Positions 12,421 through 21,861 of a DNA stretch of 64,000 nucleotides are shown here, one piece after another. The stretch comes from Topomyia yanbarensis (Eukaryota; Arthropoda; Insecta; Diptera; Culicidae), in the NCBI RefSeq assembly GCF_030247195.1, contig NC_080672.1, forward strand, positions 82,086,113-82,150,112. The letters are read 5' to 3'. Position 1 is the first letter of the stretch; every line of letters begins with the position of its first letter. The notes under the pieces are model-generated. The model made no database searches. It was not told where the DNA came from and worked only from the letters and a program-made list of their open reading frames with translations. The position numbers and the translations under genes were made by a program.

Positions 12421-15103
12421 TTTGAGTTGCGATGCATTTGCATTATGTGAAACTTGGTTAACTTCCGACATCGATCTCAACTTCCACGACTTTAATATTA
12501 TTCGCCTGGATCGAGACACCCCCTATGGAGGAGTGCTTTTGGGGATCAAAAAGTGCTATTCCTTCTACAGAATTAACCTTCCCTCGATAACAGGTATTAA
12601 AGTTGTCGCTTGTCAAGTAACAACCAAAGGCAAAAGCCTTTGCATAGCTTCCATATATATTCCCCCCAACACCGCGGTTGGGCAACGACGGCTACAAGAC
12701 ATCTTAGAATCCCTGCCAGCACCGCGACTAGTTTTAGGAGACTTTAACTCTCACGGTACAGCATGGGGTTGCCTCTATGATGATAACCGGTCTTCCTTAA
12801 TTCAGGATCTTTGCGATAACTTCAATTTGACAATTTTAAACACGGGTGAAATGACACGGATTCCTGCTCCTCCAGCGCGCCCGAGCGCCTTAGACTTGTC
12901 CCTTTGCTCAACATCGCTGCGGTTAAATTGCACGTGGAAGGTAATTCCTGATCCCCACGGCAGCGATCATCTGCCGATTGTAGTCTCAATCAATAACGGT
13001 TCAAGGCCATGGAAATCAATCAATATTTCGTATGACCTCACACGAAATATCGATTGGAAGAGCTATGCTGCCGCGATATCCGACAACATCGAATCTACCC
13101 AAGAACTTCCTCCGGAGGAAGAGTACAGCTTTTTGGCTGGCTTGATTCTCGACAGCGCGAATCAAGCTCAGACTAAGCCAGTACCCGGCGCGAACATACA
13201 AAAACGCTCTCCTAATCCGTGGTGGGACAAAGAGTGCTCAGACGTGTACGCGGAGAAGGCCGCCGCGTATAAGACCTTCCGGGACGACGGGTTACCCGCT
13301 AGCTATCGACAATATGCGACGTTAGAAACGCGAATGAAGAGTTTGATGAAAGCCAAGAAACGTAGTTACTGGCGCCGGTTCGTTGACGGACTAACGAGAG
13401 AAACATCGATGAGCACTCTTTGGGGCACGGCCCGGCGTATGCGAAACCGAAACAGTACTAACGAGAGTGCAGAATATTCAAACCGTTGGATATTCGATTT
13501 CGCCAAGAAGATTTGTCCGGATTCCGCCCCGGCACAGAAGATTTACCGCGCCGCGTCTCCTCACGATAGCGCGAACGAAACACCTTTTTCGATGGTGGAA
13601 TTCTCACTTGCTCTCTTGTCGTGTAACAATAAAGCTCCGGGGCCAGACAGAATCAAATTCAACTTGTTGAAGAATCTGCCTGACTCTGCCAAGAGACGCT
13701 TGTTGAACTTATTTAATAAGTTTCTCGAGGCTGACATTGTCCCACTTGATTGGAGACAAGTGAAGGTCATCGCCATCCAAAAACCAGGAAAACCAGCCTC
13801 CGACCACAATTCGTACCGTCCGATTGCAATGCTATCCTGTATCCGGAAGTTGTTCGAGAAAATGATCCTATCCCGCCTCGACAATTGGGTCGAAGCAAAT
13901 GGCTTACTGTCAGATACACAATTTGGCTTTCGTAAAGGCAAAGGGACGAACGATTGTCTTGCGTTGCTCTCAACTGAAATTCAAATGGCCTATGCTAGCA
14001 AAGAGCAGATGGCATCAGTGTTCCTAGATATTAAGGGGGCTTTTGATTCAGTTTCGATCAACATTCTTTCAGAGAAGCTGCACCAGCATGGTCTTTCAGC
14101 GACTTTAAACAACTTTTTACTAAACCTGTTGTCGGAAAAGCACATGCATTTTTCGCATGGTGACTTATCGACATCACGATTTAGCTACATGGGCCTTCCC
14201 CAGGGCTTATGTCTAAGCCCCCTGTTATACAATTTCAACGTCAACGACATTGATGAATGTCTTGACAATTCCTGCACGTTAAGGCAACTTGCAGACGATG
14301 GCGTGGTGTCTGTTACGGGACCATTACAGAATACCTTGGACAATTTGTCTGCTTGGGCTATTAAGCTGGGTATCGAATTCTCCACGGAGAAAACTGAGCT
14401 AGTTGTATTTTCTAGGAAGCGTGAACCAGCACAACTACAGCTTCTATTAATGGGTCAAACTATCGCTCAGGTCTTCACAGTAAAATATCTAGGGGTCTGG
14501 TTCGACTCGAAAGGTACTTGGGGATGCCATATTCGGTATCTGAAACAGAAATGCCAGCAAAGGATCAACTTTCTTCGTACAATAACCGGAACATGGTGGG
14601 GTGCCCACCCAGGAGACCTAATTAGGTTGTATCAAACAACGATACTGTCGGTAATGGAATACGGATGCTTCTGCTTTCGCTCCGCCGCGAACATACATTT
14701 CATCAAACTCGAAAGAATTCAGTATCGTTGTTTGCGTATCGCCTTAGGGTGCATGCAGTCGACCCATACGATGAGTCTCGAAGTGCTGTCGGGCGTTCTC
14801 CCGTTGAAAAATCGATTTTGGGAACTCTCATATCAATTGCTCATTCGATGCGATATCTTGAACCCGGTCGTGATTGAAAATTTCGAAAGGCTTGTTGAGC
14901 TCAATTCTCAGACCCGTTTCATGTCCCTGTACTTTGACTACATGGCGCAGAATATTAACCCTTCTTCTTACAATCCCAACCGTGTGCATTTCATAAATAC
15001 TTCTGAATCTACTGTTTTCTTCGACACATCCATGAAAGACGAGATTAGTGGAATTCCGGACCACATACGCCCACAAGTGGTTCCAAACATTTGTTATAAT
15101 TAA
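12320..15103 (+). CDS. I-clade ORF2: endonuclease and reverse transcriptase part
   Basis: Start chosen at the ATG at 12,320 (MNSPNEV) inside the ORF1 overlap; an upstream TTG is unlikely. N-terminal APE-type endonuclease: LQWNCRSIIPKID, LCETWL, GDFNSHGTAWG (about residue 145), SALDLSL, GSDHLPI (about 218). Reverse transcriptase: KAPGPDRIKFNLLK, SYRPIAML, FGFRKGKGTND, FLDIKGAFDS (about 568), MGLPQGLCLSPLL, and LADDG (about 657), the form of the YxDD box seen in I elements. All catalytic residues I can check are present. The frame stops at a TAA at 15,101-15,103, before the RNase H domain, which continues in the same frame. Confidence 0.85.
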   Translation: MNSPNEVTDLITVLQWNCRSIIPKIDSFKILINNLSCDAFALCETWLTSDIDLNFHDFNIIRLDRDTPYGGVLLGIKKCYSFYRINLPSITGIKVVACQVTTKGKSLCIASIYIPPNTAVGQRRLQDILESLPAPRLVLGDFNSHGTAWGCLYDDNRSSLIQDLCDNFNLTILNTGEMTRIPAPPARPSALDLSLCSTSLRLNCTWKVIPDPHGSDHLPIVVSINNGSRPWKSINISYDLTRNIDWKSYAAAISDNIESTQELPPEEEYSFLAGLILDSANQAQTKPVPGANIQKRSPNPWWDKECSDVYAEKAAAYKTFRDDGLPASYRQYATLETRMKSLMKAKKRSYWRRFVDGLTRETSMSTLWGTARRMRNRNSTNESAEYSNRWIFDFAKKICPDSAPAQKIYRAASPHDSANETPFSMVEFSLALLSCNNKAPGPDRIKFNLLKNLPDSAKRRLLNLFNKFLEADIVPLDWRQVKVIAIQKPGKPASDHNSYRPIAMLSCIRKLFEKMILSRLDNWVEANGLLSDTQFGFRKGKGTNDCLALLSTEIQMAYASKEQMASVFLDIKGAFDSVSINILSEKLHQHGLSATLNNFLLNLLSEKHMHFSHGDLSTSRFSYMGLPQGLCLSPLLYNFNVNDIDECLDNSCTLRQLADDGVVSVTGPLQNTLDNLSAWAIKLGIEFSTEKTELVVFSRKREPAQLQLLLMGQTIAQVFTVKYLGVWFDSKGTWGCHIRYLKQKCQQRINFLRTITGTWWGAHPGDLIRLYQTTILSVMEYGCFCFRSAANIHFIKLERIQYRCLRIALGCMQSTHTMSLEVLSGVLPLKNRFWELSYQLLIRCDILNPVVIENFERLVELNSQTRFMSLYFDYMAQNINPSSYNPNRVHFINTSESTVFFDTSMKDEISGIPDHIRPQVVPNICYN

Positions 15104-15979
15104 TTCCGAGAAGTCGACTGTTCTAAGATGTTTTATACTGACGGATCAAACCTCGAAGGGTCCACTGGCTTCGGTATTTTCAATCAAAAGTTCACCGCCT
15201 CCTACAAACTCAGTGACCCTGCTTCAGTTTACGCCGCAGAACTAGCTGCCATTCAGTATACCCTTGGAGTCATTGAAACATTACCCGCAGGCCATTACTT
15301 CATCGTTTCGGATAGCCTCAGTTCCATTGACGCTATTCGCTCGATGAAACATGGAAAGCACTCCTCGTATTTTTTGGGGAAAATACGGGAGCTACTGAGT
15401 GCTTTATCTGACAACTCTCTCCAGATTACCTTGGTATGGGTCCCTTCTCATTGCTCCATTCCGGGCAATGAGAAGGCAGACTCCTTAGCTAAGGTGGGTG
15501 CCTTAGAAGGAGACGTTTACGAAAGACCAATTTGCTTCAGCGAATTTTTCAGTATTACTCATCAGAGAACCCTCGAAAGTTGGCAAACTTCGTGGAGCAG
15601 TGGGGAGCTGGGAAGGTGGCTACATTCGATAATCCCTAAGGTATCGACGAAACCTTGGTTCAAGAGGATGGATGTGGGTCGTGACTTCATTCGTGTGATG
15701 TCCCGACTCATGGCAAACCATTACACGCTGGATGCACATCTCCGGCGTATTGGGCTCGTGGATAGTGGTATCTGCGCTTGTGGCGACGGCTATCACGACA
15801 TCGAGCACATTGTCTGGGCGTGCACCGAGTACAGTTCCGCCAGGTCTCGGCTAATGGATACCCTGCGGGCCCGAGGAAGACCAACCAACGTCCCGGTTCG
15901 AGATGTGCTGGCAAGCCGCGATGTCCTCTATATGTCCCTTATATACACCTTTGTGAAAACCATCAATATACAAGTCTAA
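15104..15979 (+). CDS. I-clade ORF2 C-terminus: RNase H domain and tail
   Basis: Same frame as the preceding ORF2, separated from it only by the TAA. RNase H motifs are intact: FYTDGSNLEGSTGFG (catalytic D), AAELAAIQY (E), IVSDSLSSIDA (D), and VPSHCSIPGNEKADSLAK (H and final D). The tail contains CACGDGYHDIEHIVWAC, the Cys/His motif usual near the end of such LINE proteins. RNase H removes the RNA strand from the RNA/DNA hybrid made by the RT. The stop is followed by TTCCGA, which is not a known readthrough context, so I read it as an inactivating mutation. Confidence 0.8.
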   Translation, partial: FREVDCSKMFYTDGSNLEGSTGFGIFNQKFTASYKLSDPASVYAAELAAIQYTLGVIETLPAGHYFIVSDSLSSIDAIRSMKHGKHSSYFLGKIRELLSALSDNSLQITLVWVPSHCSIPGNEKADSLAKVGALEGDVYERPICFSEFFSITHQRTLESWQTSWSSGELGRWLHSIIPKVSTKPWFKRMDVGRDFIRVMSRLMANHYTLDAHLRRIGLVDSGICACGDGYHDIEHIVWACTEYSSARSRLMDTLRARGRPTNVPVRDVLASRDVLYMSLIYTFVKTINIQV

Positions 15980-16787
15980 CTGCCCCTTCTTATTTTCCTT
16001 ATCATTCTCAGAACCCTCTTCCACCTGTATCAAAGCATCTGTATCGAATGAGCCAACAAACACGGGACCTACGGCACGAACATAACACGCTTAACTCGAA
16101 ATGTAGCCGATCCACATCTGAGTCGTACTACGAAATCGTCTGGAAAAACCCCTGCCATCTTGAGGAGGACCACCCGGCGTCCCAGTACATGATTCCCCTG
16201 ATGAAGGCCACCCGAGTTTGTAATCCATCCATTGATCTCACGATGCCTGAAACTGAAGTAGTTTTCTCCTTGTCTACCCTCCCTCCCCTGACTCTTATAC
16301 CCAGAAGTAACACCCCTACCCCCCCCCCCCCCAATATCATCACGAAGCATTTAGCTCTTCTTGTCTCTTCTAGTTTTAACTATTATATTATATAATCTCG
16401 TTGAAAATGCCCAACTCTACCACCCACAAAAATAACTATAATTACGAATCTTTACAAAATTCAATCATGCCCTCTAGTTATTCCTACTTTTAAGATAGTC
16501 GTAAAAAATTGTCCCCCATAGTTAAACATTATTTGCTCCAATAATCTCACTGATAAAAATGTCAAACCATATTGCCACAAAAACTAAATGACCCCCCTAA
16601 TCTTACGAAAATAATATTATCCCCTTGTGTAGATATATAAGATAGCTATAAAATCCCATTAGTTTCATTTTAAAAAAATCAATATGTAATCCCCTAGTTT
16701 TAAGCAATTTATAATGTAAAACAAAACAAAATTGGCACCTTTAAGCTAACGCAACGTGCCTTATCAAATAAACGATTTGAATAAAAA

Positions 16788-17754
16788 AAATGTGTGCCCG
16801 TTTTACCCTAAGTTCCTTTCATAACTCAAGTGTGAAGACTAAGGGCAGCTGATGAAAAGCAGTAATTCTTATGTACAAAAAATTCAGCCTGTTTCTGAAA
16901 TGTAGTCAGGTTTAACTGAAAACACAAGATGTGAAAAGAAGTGGGGTAAAACGGGTTCACACGTTTCGTATGGTCATTCTAACTATCAGTAATTAATTTC
17001 TCGGGTTTTCATTATTACGAAATATTACTTTTGATATGCCGCATTCTGCCTTTTTCTTAATTGTGGAGTAAGATTTAAACTTCAAACTTAAGTTTTGGAA
17101 ACTAGGGTAAAACAAGTACACATGTTTCGCGAGGTAGTTTTATTTATCTTCAACCGATTTCCCGGACCTTTTTATATAAGAATTAATGCAATTGCTGAGT
17201 CGCATTCAGCCTCTTTCTGAAATGATGGGCCAGATTTAACCTCACATTTGAGTTATGCGAAGAATTGGGGTAAAACGGATACACAAGTTTCATGCGGTCC
17301 TTCTAACTATCTTCAATTGATTTCCAGAACATTTTTACATAGAATTAATTGCGTAATCGACCTCTTTCCTAAGGAAGAATAAGGGGTAAAACGGGTTTAC
17401 ACATTTTATGCGAACATTCTGACTATCTGCAATTGAATCCCAGGACTTTTTTACATAAGCAATACAACTATTGATCAACTGCATGTAGACTCTTTCCAAA
17501 ATATATTGCCATGTTTGATTTCCTTCTTGAGTTTGCGAAAAATGGAATAAAACGGGTTCACACGCTCTGTGCGGTCCTTCTATCTATCTTCACTCGTTTT
17601 CTTGGATGCATAAGAAACACTACTTTTGATCAGCGACATTAAGTCTGCTTCCGAGATGTGATGTAAAATAAAAATAAAACCCCCAAATATGGGAAGAATT
17701 GGGGTAAAACGGATTAAAACGTTTCATGCAGACAATCCTACTATCTTCTATAGA
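16788..17754. repeat. Degenerate satellite, ~165-bp units
   Basis: GGGGTAAAACGGGTTCACAC-like words recur near 16,944, 17,104, 17,270, 17,380, 17,550 and 17,700. Each is followed by a CTAACTATCTTCAATTGATT-like and then a TTTACATAAGAA-like segment. The units are diverged and vary in length. The array resumes at 18,061 after the MITE and fades by about 18,200. Confidence 0.75.
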
Positions 17755-17762
17755 ATCTTTGT

Positions 17763-18060
17763 CAAAGGGTGAGTCGCTTAGAACAATGTACCATACACGC
17801 TGTATCACCTACCATAACACGACATAAGATTACGATTCACAGTAATATACGATCATTTCACTCGTTACCACAATGTGTGGCACAATGATGCACACTTTTG
17901 ACAACTCAAAAACTGTCAACAAAGTGTAGTTGAATAATCATAGCAACCATTGCTTTTATTTTACTGAACACCATGGCACAGCGTGGCACATCGTGGCACA
18001 AGCTACCACGCTGTTTGTTTGTGAGCACAATTCGATTTGTGCTAAGCGACTCATCCCTTG
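17763..18060. mobile_element. hAT-type MITE inserted in the satellite
   Basis: 298 bp. The left end is CAAAGGGTGAGTCGCTTAG and the right end, read in reverse complement, is CAAGGGATGAGTCGCTTAG. It is flanked on both sides by ATCTTTGT (17,755-17,762 and 18,061-18,068), a perfect 8-bp target-site duplication. Removing it restores a continuous satellite unit, so it is a clean late insertion. It has no ORF; the interior has repeated GTGGCACA words. The 8-bp duplication and CA start fit hAT. Confidence 0.88.
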
Positions 18061-18199
18061 ATCTTTGTACTTTTTACATAAGAAACACTAACTATGGTAG
18101 CCCGCATTTAGTATTCTTCCAAATTATATAGCCAGTAATAGAAATAGATACCAACAAAAAGGAGAATTAGGGCAAGACGAGCATGATTGCGTTCTTTAC

Positions 18200-18767
18200 G
18201 GTCATTTCACATACAAAAAGACCTTCATAAAAATATACTGGATTTCGATGGCATTTCTTTGCATACAGCAGAGTTTCATGAAACTAACGTATCCAGATCG
18301 ATTAGCACCTCAAGTTCCCTTAAGTGAGTACTCCCATTTTTGAAAAACTCTTTTTATACAGCAACAAAAAAAAAGAATCTGTCTCGGGAAAACATAGCCA
18401 ACGTAACTATGATTATGAAAATCTCATTTTTTTGATTACAGATTATCCAACTGGCCACAACTGACCCTAAGCGCATGCAGTTTCAACATTATTGTAATCA
18501 TTGACGTTTCAAGGCAGTTATTGTTTTTTCCGGTCTTCAAACTTAAAAAGCTTCAAAATAAATATTCAACATCTATTCAGTAGATACTTTGTAATTCATT
18601 TCCCGCAGTGCAAGTCAGGCGAGTTTCGAGGCTTTGTGTCGTAACCAAGGACATTTAATTTTTTATATTATTTCTTGTGTGTACGAAACTACGAAAGTCT
18701 TGGTAGACGCAGCAAAGCCGCCCTGTCATCAAGTGTCTGCCGGGCAGTTCAATATAGAACCCAAGTA
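18200..18767. other. No recognisable feature
   Basis: AT-rich sequence between the fading satellite and the hAT element. I see no ORF of note or repeat structure. Confidence 0.4.
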
Positions 18768-18782
18768 GTGCATACTAGAGAT

Positions 18783-19022
18783 GGTCGGGTTCGGGTTTTT
18801 AGACCCGAAACCCGGACCCGACCCGAACCCGACGGGTTTCGGGTCGGGTTCGGGTTCAATAAATTTAAGCTTCTCGGGTTCGGGTCGGGTTCCGGGTTTT
18901 GAAATTTGAAATTCTCGGGCTCGGGTCGGGTCCGGGTTTTTAAAATTTTGAACTTTCGGGTTCGGGTCGGGTTCGGGTTTTTCAAATTAGAAATTGTCGG
19001 GGTCGGGTCGGGTTCGGGTTTT
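18783..19022 (+). repeat. Left TCGGGT array of the hAT element
   Basis: About five blocks of TCGGGTTCGGGTCGGGTTCG type, spaced about 45-55 bp apart, with AT-rich spacers such as AAATTTGAAATTC. The first block also contains its own reverse complement (18,803-18,832), so the extreme end can fold. In hAT elements subterminal repeats bind transposase; that role here is inferred. Confidence 0.8.
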
Positions 19023-19029
19023 GAACAAA

Positions 19030-20004
19030 ACAACCCAACCATTTCTTGACGCTGTCTATACACAAAACCCAGCCTTTTTTATACTTCGTGATACGAATGG
19101 AAGACACATATAACCGTACCAAATGGTAGCACCTTTAAATCGCTAGAATTCGTCGTATTTTCTGGTGCTCAAATATAGTTTTTTTCATTCTTGTATAAAA
19201 TTCTGTCTCTTCAGATTCGCAAACTGACTGAATTATTTTAAGTTATAAAAGAACATTCATGAGAGAGCATTCAACAATACGCGTCTCACATCTAAAATCT
19301 CTTTGCGATTTATTTTTAATGATAATTAGTAATAAATCAAGTCAACAGGAATTTATCGGAAAATATTGGTTCAACTTTCTGTTTTAAAATATTAATTTCG
19401 ACAGGTATTTTAAAACCGATACGTAGGCCGCGGTCAGAGTAAACGCGTAAAACTCAGCTAAAGCGTACAGCAAAAAGTGTCCAAAGCAAAGCGAGTAGAA
19501 ATCTACGGAAAGTAGAAACAATAAAAACCAATCTATTGATCCGAAATCAAACAGTGGGTGTTGCGAGTGCAGTTAATGGTAGTACTTTTTGCTACATATT
19601 GAATAATAATTGTCCATTAACCCTACAACGGTTTCGTGACTTTTTCTCTAAGTAAACGGTTTTTTTGGGATACATTCGTAGCCAAGAACTAAAATCGCTG
19701 TAATATGCCTAATTTTTATTAAATTTATAATTAAATTGGATAGTTTTATTCTAAAACATACAATTTTTCACAAGTTTTTCGTTTACTGTGTATCGATGTT
19801 TTGCTTGCAAAAAAGATTAAATAATGTCTTCGGAATTATGCAAACATGACAAAACATTAACGTAAATGGTTTTGTGGTATACATTTGTACCCCAAACAAA
19901 CTTTAAGCGGGCACTGTTAAGTTGGTCAAATGCAACAAATAGGTTTTACCTGCTTTAATAGAAGTTTAATAATAATCAAATTGATTTATGATAAAGAATG
20001 CTTG
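19030..20004. other. Interior of hAT element, non-coding
   Basis: AT-rich sequence with no significant ORF or recognisable domain. It belongs to the hAT element because it lies between the paired ends. Confidence 0.5.
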
Positions 20005-20029
20005 CAGTGAAAATAAACTGTAGCCATTG

Positions 20030-21010
20030 CGTTGCGTTGCGTTGCGTTGTGACGATGATTTTGGCGGATTGCACACTGACTTCATCATGTTTGACTGCTG
20101 ATTATCTAATAAGAGTTGCTTAGGAAATGGTAAGTAGGAATTCATACCAATTCGACCCATATTAAAACCTCAACAGCATGATAGCCATCATCGCCGGCCG
20201 CCCCCATCTCCATCGTTCACGGGGAAGGATAAAGGATAAGGTAGCCAGGAAGTGTTGATGCTCGCTCTACTTAACGGAAGGACGACGATTCATCAGACTC
20301 TTCCATAGGTGTCGCGGAGTTGGTAGTTTGGAAGGGTATCAGGTCTAGGATTCGCTCCAAGCAAGCGATGCGACCTGTAAAGCATATTTTATTACGTAGT
20401 TGTTTAGTTAGTCTTCGAGTGCACGATCACTCGAAAAAGAGATCTTCTTTAGTTTTTGGTTTTTTTTAAACTCTGGGCAGCCGGCTACCGAGAGTATACT
20501 ATGTTCCCTAAACAAAAGCAATTTGAACTCCACTCGGAGTGACACATTATACAGGCAAAAATAGCGCGAGATGTTATAAATCAAGGAAAGTATTTCTTAT
20601 TTTCCATATCAGATTTGTGGAATACAAGTATACGAGCGATAATAACGAACACTGAAGGGAAATATAAAGGATTGTTAACCTGATGCACGGGCTTGTTAGC
20701 AATAACGGAGCTTGAAATTAGGTTCATAAAAACAGACGCGGCGAATTTTCAATACGTATTGACCCGTGATCATAGATACTAGTCAGATTATTCGTATTGG
20801 GGCTATTTTCCGATCAACTATTCATTTTTACGGCAATGTTTTCTCGACTAGATCTGTTCGCACCCTCTCATTCTGCTACTATCGGCAGAAGGCTGATAGC
20901 ACCCAGTCGTCGCCGGTCTAAGGACCAAATGTCATCAATAGACTTAGACTCGCGTGGAGGCATGAGATAGGAAACTTGTGAGAATTTTGTTATCCCACCG
21001 TTTGACGACC
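20030..21010 (-). mobile_element. Retroposed 981-bp insertion with (CAACG)n tail
   Basis: It is bounded by two exact 25-bp direct repeats (20,005-20,029 and 21,011-21,035; they begin CAGTGAAAATAAACTG). Read on the minus strand it ends in four CAACG units (plus-strand CGTTG repeats at 20,030-20,049). A simple repeat at one end plus a long target duplication is the pattern left by target-primed reverse transcription. The body has no ORF, but it has GC-rich blocks (20,190-20,360) unlike the rest of the hAT element. It is probably a 5'-truncated LINE 3' UTR; I cannot name the family. Confidence 0.7.
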
Positions 21011-21559
21011 CAGTGAAAATAAACTGTAGCCATTGACTAAAAAGGACGTTGTAGTCCGGGCCCCGGGGACGATTTCACAATTCCCATATATTGAAATCAC
21101 AAATTTGGTGGTACTGCTCTGGTAAATTACCATAGCTAACCTGTGATATATTAAAGCAAACTGCCTTGCAGGAATGGTTTTACATTTCCTAGAAAAGAAA
21201 TGTATAGCATTCGCTTTTGATACAAAATTAGAAATTTTGGTTAAGTACGACGGGCAAGGTTGTTTGAAACAGTCACCATTAAGTTTTTGTTTCCCCATGA
21301 ATTAACGACCGATTTATTCTACATTTCGTTTAATATATCGACAATTTGTAAGTTTCTCATAACATTACATATTCGACGTTCAATAATAGCAAATAAAAAT
21401 ACGGATTTTACTCGCCAGTAATTCGTTTCGCCATAGGCAGATATAACTCAACGCGTATGGTGCTACTTCAGATTCGAATGATTCTACTATTCTAGGATGA
21501 GCCTAGGGTGCCTAAAATTAAAAATCTTCGAGATCTCTGGTGGATTCTCCATATTAGCA

Positions 21560-21838
21560 AGTTGGGTTTGGATCGGGTTTCTCAAATTAAAAATTTTCGG
21601 GTTCGGGTCGGGTTCGGGTTTTCAAATTTTAAAATTCTCGGGGTCGGGTCGGGTTCGGGTTTTATAAAATTTTCATTCTCGGGTACGGGTCGGGTCCGGA
21701 TTTTCTTATTTTAAAATTTTCGGGCTCGGGTCGGGTGCGGGTTTTTCAATTTTCAAGCTCTCGGGTTCGGGTCGGGTTCGGGTTTTTCAATTTTCAAGCT
21801 CTCGGGTTCGGGTCGGGTTCGGGTTCGAAAAAAATGAA
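21560..21838 (+). repeat. Right TCGGGT array of the hAT element
   Basis: Six blocks of TCGGGTTCGGGTCGGGTTCG type with AT spacers, in the same strand sense as the left array. The last two blocks with their spacers (about 21,745-21,825) are nearly identical tandem copies. Short ORFs crossing the array are artefacts. Confidence 0.8.
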
Positions 21839-21861
21839 ACCCGACCATCTCTAGTGCATAC

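Larger units (their letters stand above)
10726..16787 (+). mobile_element. Near-complete I-clade LINE (MosquI-like)
   Basis: A 5' leader of about 280 bp is followed by ORF1 (zinc-knuckle RNA-binding protein), ORF2 (endonuclease, reverse transcriptase, RNase H), a 3' UTR of about 800 bp and an A-rich end (TTTGAATAAAAAAAA, about 16,774-16,788). The combination of APE-type endonuclease, RT and an RNase H domain is the I-clade plan; MosquI of Aedes is the natural comparison. Two lesions prevent full translation: an extra C in the C-run of ORF1 and one TAA between RT and RNase H. The 5' boundary is approximate, because I found no clear target-site duplication. Similar short sequences before (10,685-10,722) and after (16,846-16,880) the element suggest it landed in the satellite that follows. 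Confidence 0.85.
18776..21853. mobile_element. 3.08-kb non-autonomous hAT element with TCGGGT subterminal arrays
   Basis: Both ends carry TAGAGATGGTCGGGTT as a terminal inverted repeat, and both sides are flanked by GTGCATAC (18,768-18,775 and 21,854-21,861), a perfect 8-bp target-site duplication. TAGAGATGG-type ends and 8-bp duplications are typical of hAT. Inside each end is an array of TCGGGTTCGGGTCGGG motifs separated by 15-25 AT-rich bases. No transposase ORF is present, so it depends on a partner element. A 981-bp retroposed insertion sits inside (20,030-21,010); without that insertion and one 25-bp duplicate the element is about 2.07 kb. Confidence 0.88.

Noticed and set aside
13561..13941. 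Minus-strand ORF of 126 codons
   Set aside because: It is antisense to the I-element RT, which has all expected motifs on the plus strand.
15101..15103. TAA between RT and RNase H of the I element as possible programmed readthrough
   Set aside because: The following bases TTCCGA do not match a known readthrough signal, and I-clade ORF2 is normally continuous. An inactivating mutation is simpler.
16788..18200. CRISPR-like array
   Set aside because: Repeat units are about 165 bp, diverged and without distinct spacers. This is eukaryotic satellite DNA.
18675..19063. ORFs with Pro/Arg/Thr-rich repeats
   Set aside because: They are translations of the TCGGGT array on either strand, not proteins.
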